Assembly: GCA_004154925.1 (NCBI GenBank)
Contig: QJNS01000700.1
Span: forward strand, 147,522-211,521
Direction: 5' to 3'
Source of the DNA: Monosporascus cannonballus
Taxonomy: Eukaryota; Ascomycota; Sordariomycetes; Xylariales
DNA: 64,000 nt
In this document: one piece after another, positions 13,958-22,749 of the stretch
How positions within the stretch are numbered: the first letter of the stretch is position 1
Layout: every line of letters begins with the position of its first letter
Program-made: the position numbers and the translations under genes
The notes under the pieces: model-generated
The model's database searches: none
Seen by the model: the letters and a program-made list of their open reading frames with translations, nothing else
What the model was told of the DNA's origin: nothing

Positions 13958-14200
13958 TATTACGACCTGACGAATTACGGCCCCAGGAAACGGTCGTAAT
14001 AGAGATGTCAAAAAAATAAATGGAACGGGTTACGTAATAACTCAATAGGATCGATAAAAAAGCCATCAAAACCTGGCTCGACAAGATCGATAATAAAGCT
14101 ATTAAAACCTAGTTCGATAAGATCGATAATAAAGCTATCAGAACTTAATTCCACAGAATTAATAATAAAATTCTTAAATTGAGGTCTGGGAACAGTAAAA
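13958..14200 (+). repeat. LTR fragment related to the 36.7-kb gypsy element
   Basis: Starts TATTACGACCTGAC and shares 'ttacggcc', 'aacggtcgtaa' and 'gttacgtaat' with the LTRs at 36,738 and 43,004. It then diverges into its own 36-bp tandem repeat. The right end is not found because the usual LTR end (CCGTCACA) is absent, so it is truncated or a sub-family. Confidence 0.55.
14048..14176 (+). repeat. 36-bp tandem repeat, 3.6 units
   Basis: Three full units (14,048-14,083; 14,084-14,119; 14,120-14,155) and a partial fourth. The same positions read CCTGGCTCGACA, CCTAGTTCGATA and CTTAATTCCACA in successive units, so most changes between units are C-to-T or G-to-A. Confidence 0.8.
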
Positions 14201-14486
14201 ATATTCTAAATATATAGGTAAATTTGTTTTTATAATTTAAATAATGTTAAGTTATAAAATAATTTCTATATTTGCAATACTAGAAAACATAATTAAATTA
14301 TCATATTATTTAAATTCTTATAATATTTTTATGAATATAAATTCGTTTAATAAAAATTTAATAAATAATTAAATTTTTATTTACTATATATTAAAAGTTT
14401 TAATATAATAATATTATTAAATTATAAATAATACTTTTTAATTCAAATATTAATTAATATCTGATATTTTATTACTATATAACTAC
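14201..14486. other. AT-rich spacer
   Basis: Extremely AT-rich (RIP-decayed). Nothing recognisable. Confidence 0.5.
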
Positions 14487-14999
14487 TGTGATAATATATA
14501 CAGCTAGTCCTTATAAGGTGGATTAAGGTATCCAAACTCTAATTAAGATTTGGAATTACTGACCTTTTAGCATTGTAGTTAAGGTTGTACTTTCGTTATC
14601 TTATAATTATTTCGAACCTTAATTGGATATATTAGCCGGTTTGGCGCCACTTCGGCGATATACCGGAGGCAGGGTTCGATCCCTACAGGGGCGGCTATAG
14701 GTTAAAGAAAGCCAGGAGGTAAACCGAAAAGATTTTAACCGCTGGCGTTCGGCGAGTGGTCGGCGCGAAAGGTTCGATCGCGTTATGTGTTTACAGGGCA
14801 TAATAAAGCCTTAGGGATTCGATACCTTATCCAGCCTTGAAATTGGGATAACTTTACTAAAAGGGGGGAGTAATTGTGATAATATATACAGCTAGTCCTT
14901 ATAAGGTAGATTAGGGTGTCCAAACCCCAATTGGGGTTTAGAATTGCTGACCTTTTGGTATTGTGATTAGCGTCGCACCCTCGCTATCTTACAACTGCA
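14487..14999. mobile_element. TRIM-like non-autonomous LTR element
   Basis: Two 125-bp direct repeats align without gaps: 14,487-14,611 and 14,875-14,999. Both start TGTGATAATATATACAGC. The second ends TGCA, so it has TG...CA ends. Nearly all differences are C/T or G/A, and the left copy is the more decayed. The 263-bp core is GC-normal, has no coding capacity for a retroelement protein, and ends in a polypurine tract (aaaaggggggag, about 14,859-14,870) right before the second repeat. A TTGGCGCC primer-site-like word lies at 14,641, about 30 bp inside the first repeat. I see no matching target duplication (ACTAC versus AACCA). The structure fits a terminal-repeat retrotransposon in miniature; an LTR pair left by a large internal deletion is the alternative. 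Confidence 0.6.
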
Positions 15000-16904
15000 A
15001 ACCAATATTAAGGAATTCGAAAAACAAATTTAGCAGCTTATAGATTAAATAACGACCACCTTAATTTGTACCGTTACGCCAAAATATAAGGCCAAAAACT
15101 CTTAATTTTTCAATAAAACGTTTAAAATCTTTTTACTTAAATACAAGTATACTTCCGTTTTCAGAATTTAAATATGCTTAATAACAAAATTTTTACTATA
15201 AGAATTTTTCTTATAGAAAATTCTTGGAACTAATTTAAGCCAATAATTAAAAACTATTTTAAAAATGTTAAGATTAATAAGAAAAGAATTACTAAAATTC
15301 GTTTTTCCAATTATACAAATTTCGAAAATCCGGACGAAAAACAAACAGTAATATAATAAATCTTATAATTATAATAAAAAAAGCCTTGCTTTTAAATATG
15401 CTATTTTGAAAATATACGAATTATTATATAAAATTACTTTTAATAAAAGATTTATACTGTATTTAAACTTTTGACAACGTTTTATAATATATATTCGTTT
15501 AAATTATTAGCTATGTAATATATTTAAACTTTAAACGGATAAATAAATAAAAAAATTAAATTATATGTTAAAATAATATTTTCGATATTATATTAACTGC
15601 GAATAAAATAATTGGGTTAAAAACTTGCTAAATATATAATTGGCTTATTGTATTAATTGTCATAACAGTATTAAAATAACTTTAACAAACGTTAATTTTG
15701 AGTTTATCTTTAAGGTTTATAAAGTCATATATAATAAATGAATTAATAATAAAATAGTATTTATTGAAATAAACTAAGTAATTATACTAAAAAAAATACA
15801 AACGAAATTAAAGTTCGTATGTAATTAAATAAGCAAATATTAAAATTAAAAAAGGTTAAAAAGATTAGTTATCGAAAAAAAGTAATATAATCTATCTTTT
15901 TATAAAATTATTTAAATAAAACGACTTAATAAAAAGTTTCACTTTAAGTATATCGGTACATACAAAATCGCTAAGAAAATTTTAGAAAATAATTATTAAT
16001 TGGACTTTTCGTAGAAAATTAAGTTTTATTTTATTATTTATATTTTTTCGGCTTGAGTTAATAGCAAATGCTATCAAGGTTTATACGAGACGAAATGATA
16101 TAAAAGCAAAAAATAAAATTATATATATAATGCAAAAAAATCTTTAAAATGCGAAAAAAACGAATTAGCTTAGTATCTATTTAAATAAAAAAGGTACTTA
16201 AATTCCGAAAACATTTTAAAATTGGTAAAAAAATCTTATAAATACGTATTATCTATTACCAAGTTTTTATTAATAATGCCGAAATTATTAATAATAGTTT
16301 TCTAGTTAAAATGCTTAAAAATAAGCTAATTAAAGAAATTAACTAATAGCGCAGTTATAATAGTTTCGATTTTCGTATGTTTTTATTTATTTAGCTTGTT
16401 TATTAATTAAACCTTACGATTAATAATTTTAACTCTATTTTTGTAAAGAAATTTCTTTTAACGCCGTAAAAGAAAGAGTTAATTAATAGTTTGATTAATG
16501 CTACGTTATTTACGCGATATTTTTTTCTTGTTAAAATCGCAAAAAAGTTTTTTCAGCAATAATTTTTTTTCCCAGTCCAAACGGGACATGTTTTTCCTTA
16601 ACAAGGTAAAAATAATTAATTAAAATACATGAACTATGATAACGACGACAATTTTTAATATATTCACTATAATATCGAATTTTTTCGATTATGGAATATT
16701 TTGAACTATTTTCGAAATACGGCGAATATAGCATTGTTTTAAACTCGAATTTAATAATATAAATAATTGAAGATTGCAAGCTTTTTTTTAATTAAAACAA
16801 TTACGAGATTTGCGGTTAACGATATAACTTATTATAAAAATTAAAAACTTACCAAATTAAGATTTTTAAAGGCAAAGATTTTTTATAAAAAACAAGAGAA
16901 ATTA
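15000..16904 (+). pseudogene. Ty3/gypsy interior, internally deleted, RIP-decayed
   Basis: About 1.9 kb colinear with two separated parts of the full element at 36,738-43,401. The left part (15,010-15,200) resembles its Gag start, and the right part (about 15,930-16,900) resembles its integrase end and chromodomain ('aaataattattaattgg', 'ggtacttaaattccgaaaac'). About 4 kb of protease, RT and integrase core is therefore missing. The purine-rich stretch 'aacaagagaaa' just before 16,905 matches the polypurine tract position of the full element. No open frame remains. The 82-codon minus frame at 16,531-16,779 is chance. Confidence 0.6.
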
Positions 16905-17115
16905 TATTACGCTTTAAATTAAAGCGATTTGTAAAACACGGTCAGATTTATGTAATAAGTTACGTAATTTGGATTTTTTACCGTCGAAATTCAAATAAAT
17001 TTATAATTATTTTAAAATTTAATAAAAACAAAATCAACTAGCAGAGAATATATACGTTCGTTAAATCCATAATTAAAATAGCATTAGTTTGCAATATACA
17101 ACTTCGTTAACTAAG

Positions 17116-17458
17116 TGTGACGGCTAGGGGGTTTAACCAACTATTAAACCTTAGTCGTACGGGTTTATGTTGGCAGGAGTATCGTGGGAATCTGAGCAAT
17201 AGATACAGTAATCGTGTCACGTCTCGTAATACCAAGGGTGCCTTGGGTAACGATGTTATATTGCAAACGATTGGTATTGATGAGTATTGCAAGCTGAAGC
17301 TATCTAAACTATGGAAATAATGAACGTATATATCTTGTTTTCATTTGCTGGCTCACCACCAGTGAGTTGGTGATCCATCACGTGACCTGCCCCACAGCGC
17401 ACTTGTGGTTGGGCATGGCAGACCGTTTCTGGAGACCGTGGCTCGTTAGGTCATGACA
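17116..17458 (-). mobile_element. Solo LTR of the same gypsy family with 5-bp TSD
   Basis: 343 bp starting TGTGACGGC and ending TCATGACA, the reverse complement of the LTR ends at 43,004-43,401. It is flanked by a perfect 5-bp duplication CTAAG (17,111-17,115 and 17,459-17,463). It keeps normal GC content, so it has been little touched by RIP and is young relative to the LTR it sits in. The two overlapping ~60-codon frames inside it are not genes. Confidence 0.88.
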
Positions 17459-17461
17459 CTA

Positions 17462-18831
17462 AGGTACACTAATCGACCAAATGGACCCGTGCGCTCAGAC
17501 AACCCCGCCTCAAAACCGCGACCCATATTCCACCCATTTATACCTTCTTAATCCAATAACATAACAACCACCATATGGATTTGGATGAATCTGCTTCCGT
17601 TTTTGTCGCCGACCGTCGGCCTAATCAGGAATTCAGTCCGGAAGCCCGGGCCTTCATGGTTGGAGCTGTAGCTGCAGGTATAACCCAGACCCGGGTAGCC
17701 GAAGTTATGGAGACTAACCGTCAGCGTATCGGGGAACAACTTTAACGCTTTATAACTTATAAAACGGTTTATAACCTGTTACGGGGATACTGTCGATACT
17801 TAATTTAAGGTCGTTTAGCTTCGTATTTCCATTATTTAGGCCGGCGTTATTCTCGAAATCCGTACCGTAAGCTTAAAAGCAAAACGGGTACTAATATTAG
17901 CGCATTAACGATAAAACGTTTTTTCCGTAAGTTCGCGTTAAGGAAATGGCGCATTACGAAAAGGATTAACTTAACGGCTGCTAACGTACTTAAACGGTTA
18001 CGTTTCGCCAAAAAAAGCCCTTAAATAAAGTAACCGGGGGCATTTTTTGTTAATATTTTGTTCCGACAAATATTCCATATAAAACGTACCCGGCCGCCCG
18101 AGCCAATAAGTATTTGGCTTATCGTTAAAGCGTTACAGGAAAAACTTAATAAATCCGGAAAATTACGGGAAAATTACGTTTTCTATTATGATTTGGGGGA
18201 TAATATGGTAACGGAAGGGCGAAAACGATTTTTTTTACTATCGTCCTTTGCGAAGGAAATCCGGATTCGCCCGGTAAGGGAGTAATTTCCTGGCGTTATA
18301 TCGAAACTTTCGAATAAGGCTTTTTTCCATTTTACGAACCTACTAATCCTTTTATTTAAAATAACGTTTTAATATATAAAGTTGCCGCCGTTAAGGAATT
18401 TTTCGAAAAATATAATATTTAAATATTTGAATAATTATCATATTCGCCCAATTTAAACTTAATTAAATTTTTTTGGCACGTTTTAAAGGATAAAATTTAC
18501 GAAATTAAGCCCGAATTCGGATATTTACTTAATAATGAAAAAAACCGTTACCGCGCGTTCGAAATAATTAAAAACGCGTAATTATAATTTGATCTCCGCC
18601 TTATAATAAAGTTTATTAAGTTATTTCTTAATAAATTAAAATCCGTTCGTTACGTCTAAAGATGGTATATACGATTTTAAAAAGTAGTTTCAGGGCTTCA
18701 AAATAATGTATATAGCTTTTTAATTAGATACGTTTTAATAAAGAAATGAATTGTTAAAGTTATAGGTTTAATATAGGGGAGGAGTGGATTGATGGGGGCG
18801 CACGGATCCATTTGGTCCCCTAGTTTACCTT
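17462..18831 (+). mobile_element. Tc1/mariner DNA transposon, decayed
   Basis: Terminal inverted repeats of about 33 bp (17,462-17,494 and 18,798-18,831) share GACCAAATGGA(C/T)CCGTGCGC. The element is flanked by TA on both sides (17,460-17,461; 18,832-18,833), the Tc1/mariner target. Length is about 1.37 kb. The transposase starts at ATG 17,575 (a helix-turn-helix-like N-terminus, 'SPEARAFMVGAVAAG'). Decayed fragments continue: 'LRKWRITKRINLTAANV' (about 17,940), 'KITFSIMIWG' (about 18,190) and a terminal 'YSPNLNLIKFFWHVLK' (about 18,450). In family members the last block is YSPDLNPIE-x-x-W, so the catalytic Glu reads Lys here, a G-to-A change. Stops and frameshifts are scattered. Confidence 0.85.
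17575..18640 (+). pseudogene. Tc1/mariner transposase relic
   Basis: Transposase coding relic inside the TIR element. The first frame runs from ATG 17,575 to a TAA at about 17,742 and then continues in the same frame ('RFITYKTVYNLL'). The middle and end occur in shifted frames. Recognisable parts are the N-terminal DNA-binding region, a second HTH ('NISALTIKRFFRKFALRKW') and the C-terminal DDE block. It cannot encode an active enzyme. The 75-codon frame at 18,058-18,285 is an out-of-frame shadow. Confidence 0.75.
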
Positions 18832-18946
18832 TAGTATTACGAGACGTGATTAAGTTATTTTATTACTCAGATTCCCACGATATTCCTGCCAACATAAACT
18901 CGTACGACTTAGGTTTAATGGTTGGTTAAACCTCATAGCCGTCACA

Positions 18947-20043
18947 AATTCAGTTTGTTTGAGGAAAAATCTCAACGGTGTTTATGTTGTAGGTTGGAAC
19001 CGTTATACAATACACATCAGCCCACAGCATGTTTCTAGGTCAGACATAACAGTGGCATTGGCGAATTGAATCCCTTATCCACCCTCCTATCCTGGCGAAG
19101 CCCTCGACCAACGTTTGAGTTACCTTGGTCCAACCGCAGGTGACCCCGGCTGTTCCTCTGTTTCTCACTGAAGTGGAGATTGCTTCGAAACTGAATACAT
19201 CCTCCTTACTGTGCGGGAAGCCAACGACGGCGCCGGAAAAGTGCAGAGTAAGCACGTCACAGAGCAGCTCCACTCTCATAGCCGTATCTCGAGGTTACGG
19301 TAACGATAATCGTTTGTCATTTGGCCAGTGCCCCTTTATTCCCCCAAACTTCTCGGTAACTTGAAGTCCCGTGGAGACCGAACTTGGAATACCCCGTCGG
19401 GGTCATGCTTCATAGATGCCGCTCAGATTCTGGTTATGTTCCCGCTCTCACAGCTTCCCAAGGGATCGTGGTAGCCGTCGGCGTAGTTCTGTTGTTGTTG
19501 TTGTTATTGTCGTCGTCGTCGTCGTCGTAATATTCAACGCCAGGGGGACTGCCGCGTAGCGTCTACCCCATGGCTCCCCTTAGGACATTTAGACGTGCTT
19601 GGCTAGGTGTAGCTATCGAACTAACTTTTCTCTACAGTGAAACAGAACCCATCTAACAAACCATGTTCGAAGACGTGCCGCCGTTTCGGCGGTTCAAGCT
19701 GTATCCTCCCTGTGGCCTGGAGAGGGTAGTACCCAGCAGCTGCCGTGTTCAGCGTATGTGTCGAATCTAGAACGCCTTGGCTTAGCTAGTCTTCAGACTA
19801 GCGGTTATCGCTTTCGCCACTCCGGTAGCCGTATCTCTTGGCTACCACTGTTTTTCTGTGTATATAAAGAGGGCTCGTTACTTTCACCTTCTATCTAGGA
19901 CCTTCTAGAGGTTAACAACCTGATAATCCATTCCTTCTTCAGTCATATATGCTTCTGTATGTGATGCAGGGTCTCACAGTATGTCATAGGGCGTATTGCC
20001 CCTGCCGTGGCCTATCCACCCTGTGTCATAGGCGATCGTCCTC
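18947..20043. other. Intergenic, normal composition
   Basis: No gene recognised. It contains a GTT/GTC trinucleotide tract (19,490-19,528), a palindrome GCTAGTC-TTCA-GACTAGC (19,785-19,802) and a TATA-like TATATAAAG at about 19,860. The two overlapping 79-codon frames at 19,040-19,364 on opposite strands show no domain and are left uncalled. Confidence 0.5.
19490..19528 (+). repeat. (GTT)n(GTC)n microsatellite
   Basis: Five GTT units, one interrupting ATT, then seven GTC units in direct succession. Confidence 0.9.
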
Positions 20044-20744
20044 TTACACACGCCAAAACGCATCATCCACGTAGTTCAAGTACACCCAAGGAGCATTGCA
20101 TCCCACCGACTCACCATACGCCTTTATGGAGTTCCCAAACTACCATGACTATTCTCGTGCAAGGTCCTCTTGTTCAGCGCCTTTTACGCCGGTGCTGAAC
20201 TGTACCATTACCAGGTTCTCCGATTCGCGCCCTTGGCCTAACACGTTGCCGCCTCTATCTAGAGCGTGTTCTGCAAAGCTGGTTGGTAATGCCTGGAATA
20301 GAGCCTGGATGAAGCAGTCACCACCCGGGGATTGCGCGCTCCATTCGTCAACAAACTGGGAGTTAGAGTCCGGTAGCCATGCCGTAAACGTGTTCATACT
20401 TCTTGAAAATCGCAGTGTACAAAATATCCGTGTATAGATGCTCGGGTTAACAATATGCCCTGCTATTAGAGCACTTGCATGTACCACTTGGTATCATCAC
20501 TGCAATGTCTGAAAGTCGGGTGTTCTGTTATCTCGTAGACTGACCGAGATCCAGTAGGCAGGTTGAACTCCTCAGTTATGCTTAGAAGGCTATCTACTTT
20601 TAATGTACGCAACGGAACATATATCTTCCGATGAGAGTGGCTTTTCCTTGTTGGTATGCTATAGCACACACTGGCTAGCTGCCAGGTTTGGTAGTCGTAT
20701 ATATAAGGAATAGCTATATTCATTCGTACTACCTTACTCAACAT
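20044..20744 (-). pseudogene. C-terminal relic of a BBE-type FAD oxidoreductase
   Basis: Minus-strand fragments match the C-terminal half of fungal FAD-linked oxidoreductases with a berberine-bridge (BBE) tail. The upstream fragment has 'PLRTLKVDSLLSITEEFN' (substrate-domain strand). The next, in another frame, has 'CFIQALFQALPTSFAEHA' and 'RGGNVLGQGRESENLVM'. In the same frame follow 'IKAYGESVGCNAPWVYLNY' and 'VDDA', the BBE signature ending in YLNY-x-D. Two TAG codons (20,149-20,151; 20,140-20,142) interrupt that frame, each one C-to-T step from CAG. The final reading after VDDA is lost (stop at 20,044). The N-terminal FAD-binding domain is not seen upstream, so the gene is truncated. Such enzymes often belong to secondary-metabolite clusters; no cluster partner is visible here. 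Confidence 0.6.
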
Positions 20745-21600
20745 CTATGCATTCTTTCTTTGTTGCCGTTCCCAAGTCCCATCCACTACCATGCATCTTG
20801 TCACTGGCGAGATCGCATCGGACAGAAACGCAAGTGCTTGCCCTGCGTGCAATGAAACCTTTCTCCTCAGATTTACATCTTGACTTTGAGCCGATGTCCG
20901 ATGAACCGCTGTCTAGGAGTTGACATGGACAGCAGCTTCGAAAGGTGGTCGGCTCTCCTACCACAGGATCATCCACCAAGCTGGAAACGCCGCGATAGAT
21001 ATAATTACAAAAGATACACCTATAAGGTCGAAAAAGCGAATATGAGAAGCTCCAAGCAGTATTATAATATGCAAATTTTATTCGCGCTTAAGGGAACTCT
21101 TGGCAAGCTTACTACAGGCTGTTTCCCACCACGTATTGGGTGATACAATAGCCGCCCAATTGCCGCCGCCCCGCCTGCGCCTCGCTGATTGCCGCCCAGT
21201 CAAGAGACGGCTTCCCGTCTAGGCACCCCGCCATTGGGTTTCATCGTCGCGCTTGCGGGAGCCAGACGTCATAAGGCGGAGACATTCCTTTGGACTGAAA
21301 CGGGGGTTCACTTTCATGGCTATATGATCCTCATTCAAGAGGCTGGAAATGCTACTGATAACATAAGAGACTGGCATGCAACGTACATTCCTTTGTTTTC
21401 CTTTCCGAACGCTTTTGCTCGACTGAACAACCTCGCCCTCTTTAATTCCAACCTCTTATCTAGAGGGGCGCTTTGCCGGATCAGATTCGACAGACGCCTT
21501 TGTTCATTCCGAAAGTGTGAAGCTTCGAATTGGGGCCCGATCGTTTGTGCTAAGAGATTTTGTAAACGAAGGGAAGTCAGAAGGATTTAAACCGCCCAAT
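20745..21600. other. Intergenic, upstream of membrane-protein gene
   Basis: Frames at 20,734-20,979 (minus), 20,880-21,143 and 21,189-21,590 have no recognisable domain and are treated as chance. A CRE-like GACGTCA occurs at about 21,264. Promoter and leader of the next gene should lie at the right end. Confidence 0.45.
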
Positions 21601-22749
21601 ATGGCAGCGAACTGTTCATCTATTCCGGAACACGTCTCGAGCGATGCAGGCGTCGCGGGCATTGGGGTAAGTGGCTGATAATTCTTGATGTGCACACTAC
21701 CAAAGCACTACGGCTACGCTCATATCCGCCTATCCTACGCCTGTGTACCAAGTATAATCCATACCTACATCAATGGCAGACTGACCAGCGGCGTTACTAT
21801 CGTGTAGGTGCTGCTCTCCTTCATTGCGACAGCCGCAATCGCATTAGCAATCAGCGCAACCTTAATACTGCAGGAGATGCGCTCCTCTGCCATCAAACCG
21901 TCGATCCTGCGTCGCAAGCTGCTGAACGCATACTCGGACCAGCAGATCCTGACAGGCATCGGGATACAGAGCGTGGGGCTGGCGAAGACGTCGACGATGG
22001 TGCCGTACCACTTTTTCATCATCTGGATGCTCTCGCTGCTGTCGATGGCCGTCCACAACGCGACCCTGCTCGCCCTCGTGCACGACTTCCGGAGGGACTG
22101 GGTCCTGCGTTGGCTGCGGCAACTGCTCATGTTCTGCAACCTCGTCCTGTCGTGCGTCTACGGCATATTCGTCCTGCGCGGCGTGCAGACGGGCCTCAGC
22201 GACTCGACGCTGCCCATCGCATGCGTCTGGAGCCCCTACGTTTCCTCCGAGGCCACGCACTCGGCGGCCGGGGGGGACATAGGCACCGCGTACGTGGGCA
22301 CCATCGCCGTGATCGCTGGTAACGTTGTGATATTCGGCCTCGCCACATGGTATCTCCACGCGAGGACGCAGAGGTTCTACCGGATCATCCAGCTGGTAGG
22401 GATGGTGCTCATGACGGCGAGCGCGGTCGGCGCCACGGCCCGCGTCGTCATCATGGCGCAGGCGTTCGGCGAGCCGCCCGTCCCCATGCGCGACGAGGGC
22501 GAGCGCGTCTGGAGCTTCGGCTCGCTGCTCTCGGTCGGCATGTTGCTGCTGCCGCTCGTCTCGGTAGTCGAAATCCTCAGGGGCGAGATCAGGTGTGCGC
22601 CGCCCGTTGGGGACGACGACAGGCTCGATGACAAGTCGGCCCTGCTGGACGATGCGAACGAGTTGGAGAGCAGGCCTGGCGGAAACCGAACCAGTTTCCA
22701 GCCGAATCCGTTTTGGGGATCGCAGACGAATTTGTTTGTTAGAAAGTAA
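21601..22749 (+). CDS. Fungal multi-spanning membrane protein, two exons
   Basis: Two exons, 21,601-21,666 and 21,808-22,749, with an intron of 141 bp (GTAAGT donor, ACTGAC branch site, TGTAG acceptor). The spliced frame gives 335 residues from ATG 21,601. The N-terminus '...GVAGIG|VLLSFI...' continues across the junction, which supports this start and intron. About six or seven hydrophobic helices are visible: near residues 23-43, 66-80, 90-114, 132-153, then 'YVGTIAVIAGNVVIFGL', 'QLVGMVLMTASAVGAT' and 'LLSVGMLLLPLVSVVEI'. The 'SDQQILTGIGI' motif (residues 65-75) followed by 'YHFFIIW' is typical of a fungus-specific family of uncharacterised integral membrane proteins whose members read SDQQLVTGIAI. 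The function is unknown. The cytosolic tail is short and acidic/polar. Codons are GC-rich, unlike the flanks, and there are no lesions. Confidence 0.85.
21667..21807 (+). other. Intron of membrane-protein gene
   Basis: GTAAGT at 21,667, a branch-like CTGAC at about 21,779-21,783, AG at 21,806-21,807. Phase 0 on both sides. Confidence 0.85.

Larger units (their letters stand above)
16905..18946 (+). mobile_element. Gypsy 3' LTR split by nested insertions
   Basis: The left half (16,905-17,115) begins TATTACG after a polypurine tract and continues with 'gaatatatacgtt' and 'tttgcaatata' as in the LTR at 43,004-43,401 and the solo LTR. The right half (18,834-18,946) resumes with 'gtattacgagacgtga' and ends CATAGCCGTCACA, the family's 3' end. 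The two halves are consecutive in the LTR and are separated by a mariner element (17,462-18,831) and a solo LTR (17,116-17,458). Confidence 0.75.

Noticed and set aside
14684..14785. Two GGTTCGATC words resembling tRNA B boxes inside the TRIM-like core
   Set aside because: No acceptor stem, no properly spaced A box and no 7-base anticodon loop could be folded around them.
17107..17320. Two overlapping ~60-codon frames on opposite strands
   Set aside because: They lie wholly within the solo LTR, which has no coding role.
19785..19802. GCTAGTC-TTCA-GACTAGC palindrome, anticodon-arm-like
   Set aside because: The symmetric stem leaves a loop of even length, and no D or T arm can be placed; not a tRNA.
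22347..22631. Arg/Ala-rich alternative frames over the membrane-protein gene
   Set aside because: Shadow frames of a GC-rich coding exon.
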